From the NCBI RefSeq assembly GCF_019649055.1, contig NW_026570430.1, positions 1-64,000 on the forward strand: a stretch of 64,000 nt of DNA, given 5' to 3'. Position numbers and translations under genes: made by a program. The stretch's first letter is position 1; every line of letters begins with the position of its first letter. The notes under the pieces are model-generated. The model was not told the DNA's origin. It saw only the letters and a list, made by a program, of their open reading frames with translations, and did not search any database. Below are positions 57,351 through 64,000 of the stretch, piece by piece. This stretch comes from Paramacrobiotus metropolitanus (taxonomy: Eukaryota > Tardigrada > Eutardigrada > Parachela > Macrobiotidae).

Positions 57351-58096
57351 CATGGGATTCAGTGGTGGTCAACGTTGCACGCTCACCACGTGTGCTCGAC
57401 CTTTCGCAGTAGCAGCCCTCTGCGAGAGCTGACCATCAGGTCGATCCCAATTGCCATGCAAGCCGCTTATGCAAGTTCACCTTCTAAAGCGTTCAATAAA
57501 TTATAACTTTAAGTACATAGTTTCACATTTTTGTCGAATTTCGCGAAGTCGAAATCAATTCCAGTGCCCTTTGTCAGTAATAATTTATCACAACCAAAAT
57601 AACAGATTGGTAACAATGAAAGTGTATAATTATTTGTACAGTTGTGTTTGTGCTTTAACACCAATCAGCGTTTCATCATGTTCTGTTTCCTCGCCACAGA
57701 ATAAACCACAATGTTCCTTCGTAACTTTCTCCAACAACGCGCGTTAAACATTTGAACGAAAGAAAAAAACAGACAAGGTCAAAAACATGATGGTCGAAAA
57801 CACGTCATATCATCGCAACGCACAGAATGCAGTACAAGCGTTCTAGCGATACGAACAACAAATCAAAAATAGATAAATATTACTGATAAATAACGAAAGT
57901 ACCAGTGGAAAACGCTTACATACTGCAAAGTAAACAACGCCTGCAAACTAATCGTTATGGTCAAATTTTGCATCTCCAAAACATACAGCATTGCAGATTA
58001 TTTGTAATTCTAACCCTAAAATAATGAGTTAAATGAAAAAAGCCCAGGAAGCCATACGCCATTGAGGCTTTGACATCCGATCTTTGTCGGCGCGTA
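57351..58096. other. duplicated 3' flank of copy 7, no other gene
   Basis: 57750-57985 matches the 3' flank blocks of copies 3, 4 and 5 (GAACAACAAATCAAAAATAGATAAA, CAAATTTTGCATCTCC). The remainder shows no exon or element I can support. Confidence 0.45.
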
Positions 58097-59331
58097 TTAT
58101 GGTTGATAAGCAACACCGGCAAAACGGTGATACTGTTCAGTAGCGATAAGGTCGCAGATGCCATCCAAAACCGCCCGGGTCAAACGATTGAAGCAACTCA
58201 CATCCAACGAACGCAAGTCGTTGTAATCGCCCCGATATATAAGAAGTGTGGGTTCCGTAAACTGGTTTTGAAACCTGCAACAGCATTTCGGGGGTAATAC
58301 ACTCGACAGCGAATCCATTACTTGTAAAGTGGAGTAATTGCGCGATTCTAGGAATAAACTAATTAGGAGGCCCGGTACAAAATGGGATACATACTAAAAC
58401 TTTTGCTTTCGCGCACTCCGAATCACTTTTTTGCAATAATTTATGCCATTCTAAAGCTAAGTAATTTGTATGCATTGTTCTGAAAACCGTTTGAGTGCGC
58501 AACATCTGGTTACCGAGATATGACGAACTAAAACGGGCAAAAAGTTTAAACGAGCGCATGACTTACACATTGATCACACATCGAAACAGCAATAAGTGAC
58601 GATAGCTCGATCTGTCTCCTCCGTTCTTGCAGTAGTTTAAGCAGCCTTTAATCGTCGCAGCCACCCTCCGCCGGATGTCATCATTGACCCCGGAGAATCC
58701 ATCACTCAGAACCGCGATCAAACTGCTAAAAATATCCTTCGGATCCGCAAGACAGTCCACGTCGGTGCGGACGATTGTTACGGGCAGGAGAAGGCTAGAA
58801 CTAAAGCGACAACACTCGGTACTTATCGCATCAAGATCTGCCACGTTGCGAATCTTGTAATTGTCCAGGCGCAGCCAACGGCAGCGCTGACTGCTCCACA
58901 GTAGCGATAAATTGCACTTATGAGAACGGCAGCATATCCACTGAAGACGACGAGGGATTTCCCCCCTGTTACCGCGGTGCCAGTACTCGGGAAGGACTTC
59001 CTCGCTACGATGCCAGAACCACGGACACAGGGCGTTCTCCGTTTGCGCTTCGCAGTCTTTCAGGCACAGCAACAGCAACGATACACCGTTGTTTTTAAAG
59101 ATGCTCAGCAAGTGACGAATTTGGTAGTGGTTGGGAATAAAGTGACGAAGTGTAAGAATCTTGGTGCGACCGGTTAGAGTCGTTTGCAGCATAGTGGACA
59201 GTTTTGCTTCCGCTTCCTGGTGTCGGCGGTATTCGTAAGGTACATAACCGCCCTTTTGAACTCGACAGCTGATCTCCACATGACCAATTAGCTTACTTCG
59301 CGATATAATTGTATTCCATGATGAACACACT
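58097..59331 (-). CDS. F-box family gene, copy 7, exons 2 and 3 open
   Basis: Exon 2 (59331-58567) begins after GCTTACAG with VCSSWNTIIS, the end of the F-box, and is open for its full length; it ends at a perfect GTAAGT donor. Exon 3 (58301-58097) follows a 266-bp intron, starts at an in-phase AG|T acceptor (weak tract) and ends VAYQP. Conserved family motifs: GHVEISCRVQKGGYVPYEYR, ILTLRHFIPNHYQIRHL, CLKDCE, CPWFWHRSEEVLPEYW, CNLSLLWSSQRCRWLRLDNY, CLNYC and LNRLT-like FNRLTRAVLDGICDLI. Exon 1 with the F-box front is not found upstream before the Gypsy fossil at about 59.7 kb; it may lie beyond it. Role by family: SCF substrate receptor. This is the best preserved copy. Confidence 0.7.
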
Positions 59332-59700
59332 CTGTAAGCGAACAGTTAATTGTAATAACCTTTATACTTGCATGGATACGAGGATATTAGACACAAGTTT
59401 TACGATGGTCTGTTATACACTTGCGCGAATGGTTGTGGGATCTAAGCTCGAATGCAGAGATGATAAGGAAACCTAAAATTTATTCTGGGCGCGGCGCACG
59501 AGGGGCGGCAGCGTAAAAAAATATGCAGTAGCCCAATAGCGCCGGAGCAATTAATCGCCTTGATTGTCTGTCAACGGGAACTCTGGGATAGGTTAGTAGT
59601 TTGACGCGATAATAATTTTTGGGGGATTCGAAGGGGAATACGTTTTAAACCGACAGCAGCAGTAATTATCATTTATTCTTAACTTCACACGTACACAGGT
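59332..59700. other. intron-1 or upstream sequence of copy 7
   Basis: No F-box exon 1 is visible. TCTGGGATAGGTTA near 59583 also occurs near 32313. Nothing else recognised. Confidence 0.35.
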
Positions 59701-59936
59701 ACAAACACAATAAGCTGAAAATTAATATTTTGACACGGAAGCACAATGATTACCATACTTAGACAATAAAGATGACTGTTTGGTAAGGTTTCTTATGTGT
59801 CGTGACGTGATAATAAATGTATATTTATTATCGAACTCGCAGGTCGCTGACTGAATGTCAGCAAAGCACAACAATGACAGGCAACTTCTATGTTGCTATG
59901 CAAAAGGTCATGTGTATACACTGCACATATCTGACA
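59700..59936 (-). repeat. putative 3' LTR of the Gypsy fossil
   Basis: On the minus strand it starts TGTCAG next to a purine tract and contains AATAAATATAC as a possible polyadenylation signal. Its far end cannot be fixed because the partner LTR is outside the window. Confidence 0.55.
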
Positions 59937-62900
59937 CCTCCCCCAGTGGGGAGACCCACTCAGCTAAAGCCAAAACAAAGCTAGCGCCCGAATTTCGGAT
60001 CCGCGATTAGTCGATCCGGTTCTTTTCTGTCTCTTCCGCTTCGTCGCACTTCTGGTTCCGGTGGCTTCAGTTGAGAACTGGTATCAGTTATCGCTTCAGG
60101 AACGCGTGGCGTTTTCTTAGCATTCTTCACATTCGCTGGCTTCACTGGTTTGGCGCTATCAACATTCGGTAATGTAAGTTCAGGTGCTTTACCAGTAGCG
60201 ATCTGTCCACCAGCATCCTGCTTTGTGACCGCTTCCGGAAAGGCATCGTTAGGCAGTGCAGCCGTCTGCACTGGCGATGCGACTAGTACTTTCGGTACAT
60301 CCGGTGTCTTCGGTGCGGCAGGTGCGACAAGTGCAGCTGGCGGATTCGGTAGTGCACGCTCGTCTGGGTGCAGCCAATGCCTCGGTCGCATCTGATTTTC
60401 GTGCCTTCGCAGGTCAATTCCGTTGACCAGGACAACCCAGATGCGGGTACCTTCACGTCTGACCAGCTGTCCACGCTGCCAGTCAACTGCGCGATTCGGA
60501 CGGTAATCACGTACCATTACGTAATCGCCAACTTGGAAATGCTTCTCCTGTGTCCGTTGGTCGAAATTTTGCTGGTAACGCTTCCGGTTACGCTCTATTG
60601 TTGTCATCAGCACCGGCACCAGCAAGTCCAGCTGACCACGCAGTTTGCGGCTCAGAAACAGTTCCGCTGGCGACTTGCCAGTTGTGGCCTGTGGCGCGTT
60701 GCGGTACCGGAACAGGAATTCCCGCAGAGCTGTGGGCAATGGCTTCCGGTCGGCAATCAGCTTGCTGATTCCGTCCTTAAAAGTTTGAACGTAGCGCTCC
60801 GCCTGGCCGTTCGACTGTGGGTGGCCAGGTGGAGTCCGAAGATGTCGGATGCCGTGAACCGTGCAGAAATCGGCAAACTCTTGCGAGGTGAACTGCGTAC
60901 CGTTATCGGTGACGATTTCGGTGCAGGCTCCGTAACGGCTGAACAGGTTCAGGAGGGCCTCCAGAACGCCGTCGGACGTGGCGTGTTTCATCTGGACCAC
61001 CTCCGGCCACTTCGACATGGCGTCCACAATCACCAGCAGCATTGTGCCGTGAAATGGACCGGCGAAGTCCATATGGAGCCGCTTCCAAGGTGCATGCGGC
61101 ACTTCCCACTGCGCCAGCGGGAGACTTTGGCCGTTTCCTTCGCGCGTTCAGTGCAGATTTGGCATTCACTGGACATTCGTTCGATGTCCTTGTCCATGTT
61201 AGGCCACCAGCAGTATCCTCGCGCTTCACCATTCATCTTCCCCGCCCCATGTGGGCGCCATGAAGGTATTCCAGGATCTGCTGCCGGTGTTTCGATGGCA
61301 CGACGGTCCGGGATCCCCAGCATACGCAGCCGTTGATGGTGACGAGCTCATGCTCAAGTCGCTTGTAGGGACGCGCTAGGGCATCAACCGTCGACGGCCA
61401 GCCGTTCATGACGTATCCATACACGGTGGACAGTTCCGGATCTCTGGCCGTTTCTTCGGCAATCGCTTCCACCGACACCGGAAAACGCGACACGTTGTCG
61501 ACGTGGACAGCGTTGACCACACTGTCCATCCCCAGGCCGGGCAGGCCATCCAGCTGGGTCGAATGCAGTGGTAGGCGGCTCAGTCCGTCAGCTTGGCCAA
61601 ACTCCTCGGTGCGGCGGTATTCGATGCTGAACGAATATCCCATCAGCATCAGCGCCCACCGTTGGAGGCGGTTTGCAGTCACCACCGGCACTCCTTTCCG
61701 TTGACCAAACACACTGAGCAGCGGTTTGTGGTCAGTGCACAAAGTGAACTCGCGCCCAGCGATATATTGATGGAACTTCCGGCACCCAAACACCAGTGCC
61801 AGGGCCTCTTTTTCTATCTGGCCATAGTTCTTCTCGGCGGCTGTGAGCGTCTTCGAGGCGTGTGCGATTGGCCGTTCCGTTCCGTCCGGGAAACAGTGAC
61901 AGATGACGGCGCCAACGCCGTATTGCGACGCGTCCGCGGCGAGGACCAGCGGCATCCGCGGGTCGTAATGAACCAGGAACGTCGCGCGGACAATCTGCTC
62001 CTTTAAGGACAGGAACTGCGTTTCGCAGTCCTTGGACCAGGACCAGGGGACTCCGGCCTTGAGGAGGTTGTGGAACGGCGCACATTTCCCGGACAGGTCG
62101 CGAACGAACTTCCCGTAATGGTTGACCAGACCCAGGAACGCTCGGAGTTCGCTGATGTTGGTCGGACGGGCCATGTCGCGGAGTGCCTTGACGCGGTCCT
62201 GGGAAATGTGGCGACCACGGTGGTCCACCACGAACCCCAGGTACTCCACGGAGTCCTGAAGGAAGAAGCATTTGCTGCGCTTCAGCGTGAAACCGTGCTC
62301 TTCCAGGCGTTGGAGGACTTTCTCCAGGTTTCGGAGGTGCTCCTCTTCCGTCGCCCCGGTGACAATGATGTCGTCGAGGTAAATGGCGACTCCCTCGCAT
62401 CCCTGGAGGACGCTCTCCATGATCTGCTGGAACACGGAAGGACCGCAGGCGACACCGAAGGGGAGTCGGTTGTACCGGAACAACCCCTTGTGCGTGTTTA
62501 TTACCACCAGGCTCTTGCTTTCTTCATCTAGCTCCACCTGGGCGTACGCTTCCGCCAGGTCCAACGGACTGAATTGCTTCCCTCCGTTCAGTTTCGCGAA
62601 CAGCTCATCGGGCGTCGGCAGCGGGTACTGCTGGACGTCGAGAGCGTCGTTGAGTCCCGTGCTAAGGTCGGCACAGGTGCGGATGTCTCCAGCCCGTTTC
62701 TGCGCCGTCACCACTGGAGCTGCCCAGTCGGCCCGTTCCACTGGTGTAAGGATGCCCCTCTCGACCAGGCGATCCAGGTCGCGCTCCAGTGCTTCGCGGA
62801 AGGCAAATGGGACTGGTCGAGCTTTCCGGAATACAGGCGTCGCGCCTGGCTTCAAGTGCAGGTGAGCCTTGTAATGTTTGCAATGGCCCAGTTCGTCACG

Positions 62901-64000
62901 GAAAACAGCACTGTGCTTCTTCAGCAGCTGTTCCACCTCCAGTGTGCCGGAAACTGTGGACACCATGGTCGACTGCAGGTCCCGCAGACTCAGTCGGCTG
63001 AGGTCCAAGGAGCGGATCCAGTCCCTACCCAGCACGTTTCCCCCTGTCGCCACAACCACAATCGGCAGTGCCTTGCGAGTGCGTGCGTGGGTGACTTCCA
63101 CGGTCGCAGTACCAATAACCTTCAGCGTGTGCCCCGTGAAGCTCCGTAAAGTGTTCGTATACGGTGACAGCTTCGGTGATCCGATTGATCGCCACGTGTC
63201 GGCCGTAAAGATGGTCAGACTGGATCCGGTGTCCAGTACGGGTGACACGGGCACGCCGTTCAGCTTGAGTGGTACGTGGATGGATCGTCCACCCGTCGTG
63301 TCTACCGACAGGACGTCGAATTCCTCCTCCACCAGGAATGTCCGCCGCCCATCTCTTCGTTGCTGCGCTGCAGGTTGCTTTCCGCTCCGACACACCTTCG
63401 CGATGTGCCCTTTTTTACCGCAGCTTTTGCAGGCAAGATCTTTCGCCCAGCACTGTGACCTCTCGTGCTGCATGGAGCCACATCCATCGCACGCATCTCT
63501 CGCGGGAGCTGGCTTTCGGTCAGGACGGCTGCTACGGTTCTGCATGCCGCCGCGTCCACGACCGCGTCCTCTGCTGGTGCCGCCACCGCCACTCCGGGCA
63601 TTGTCGACGCGCGCCACATCCGGCGCTGTCTGACCTTTCCTGTTGGACTTGCGCAGCTCATATTCTTCACAAATCTCCAGTGCTTTCTCCAACGTGTTGT
63701 ACGTTTGGGACTGGAGGTGTTGCCGTGTGGTGTCGCTCAAAATTCCGTTGAGGAAAGTAGCGGACATATTCTTTTCTAGCACGTCCGCAGGGAATCCGCA
63801 GGGAAATGCCTTTCGGCGCAGCCGGTTCGAAAATTCTAGCAGCGACTCGCCCTGCTCCTGCTGGAGTTTAAAGTAGTTGGCCCACTCCGTAGCAGCGTTT
63901 GTTTTCTTCACAAATGCGTGCTCTAGCTTGTCCACAAGTTGCGAAGTGGTGAAATTGTCGGGATTCGTAGGCAAACACATTGAAAACAGCATTTCCCCGG
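59700..64000 (-). mobile_element. Ty3/Gypsy LTR retrotransposon (fossil), 5' part beyond the window
   Basis: Parts from the right, approximate: gag end with two CCHC knuckles (63490-63385), aspartic protease with LDTGSS (near 63230), reverse transcriptase with YLDDI (near 62370), RNase H (near 61920), integrase zinc finger (near 61210-61150) and catalytic core (near 61080-60750), then a Pro-rich tail to about 59980. A purine tract (GGGGGAGG on the minus strand) sits just before TGTCAGATATG at 59936, the likely start of the 3' LTR, which runs to somewhere near 59700. The visible part looks close to whole, with few breaks. Without the other LTR, age cannot be measured; good preservation suggests it is rather young. 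Confidence 0.85.

Overview
This is a stretch of animal nuclear DNA. Genes are split by GT-AG introns (one GC-AG), polyadenylation signals are eukaryotic, and much of the sequence is mobile-element debris. I see no bacterial-style gene packing. An invertebrate is most likely; a tardigrade or other ecdysozoan is only a guess. Host coding content is low and the rest is AT-rich.

Layout. 1-3.5 kb: a short tandem repeat, AT-rich DNA, and a GC-rich stretch that looks like a promoter, possibly divergent. 4.6-6.0 kb: nested short inverted-repeat elements. 7.0-10.4 kb: a plus-strand copy of an F-box gene family. 11.6-15.1 kb, minus strand: a small secreted cysteine-rich peptide precursor and an atypical rhodopsin-like GPCR whose intron holds a 397-bp hairpin element. 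17.1-19.2 kb: a diverged tandem duplication. 19.6-28.2 kb: a DIRS/Ngaro-like tyrosine-recombinase retroelement fossil, split by a 4443-bp hAT transposon with perfect 17-bp inverted ends and a perfect 8-bp target duplication.

28.5-59.3 kb is a minus-strand array of segmental duplications of about 4.5-5.5 kb. Each carries one F-box gene with three exons: exon 1 holds the first half of the F-box; exon 2 completes it and adds about 250 residues of an unrecognised domain; exon 3 adds about 75 residues. Together with the 7-10 kb copy, at least six copies plus fragments are visible. Most are damaged; the copy at 58.1-59.3 kb has open exons 2 and 3, but its exon 1 is not in view.

The array has been a target for insertions, which can be delimited by comparing sister copies. 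They are: a 3566-bp inverted-repeat transposon with a Ulp1-like protease and a PHD-like finger, a foldback element with arms of about 290 bp, a 5'-truncated LINE with a restriction-like endonuclease domain, a TA-flanked 1.55-kb element, and a tRNA-derived SINE. 59.7-64.0 kb holds a minus-strand Ty3/Gypsy fossil that runs off the right edge.

The main results are the F-box family (found by placing intron 1 inside the F-box), the Ulp1/PHD element with its doubled inverted repeats, and the peptide precursor next to a receptor gene.
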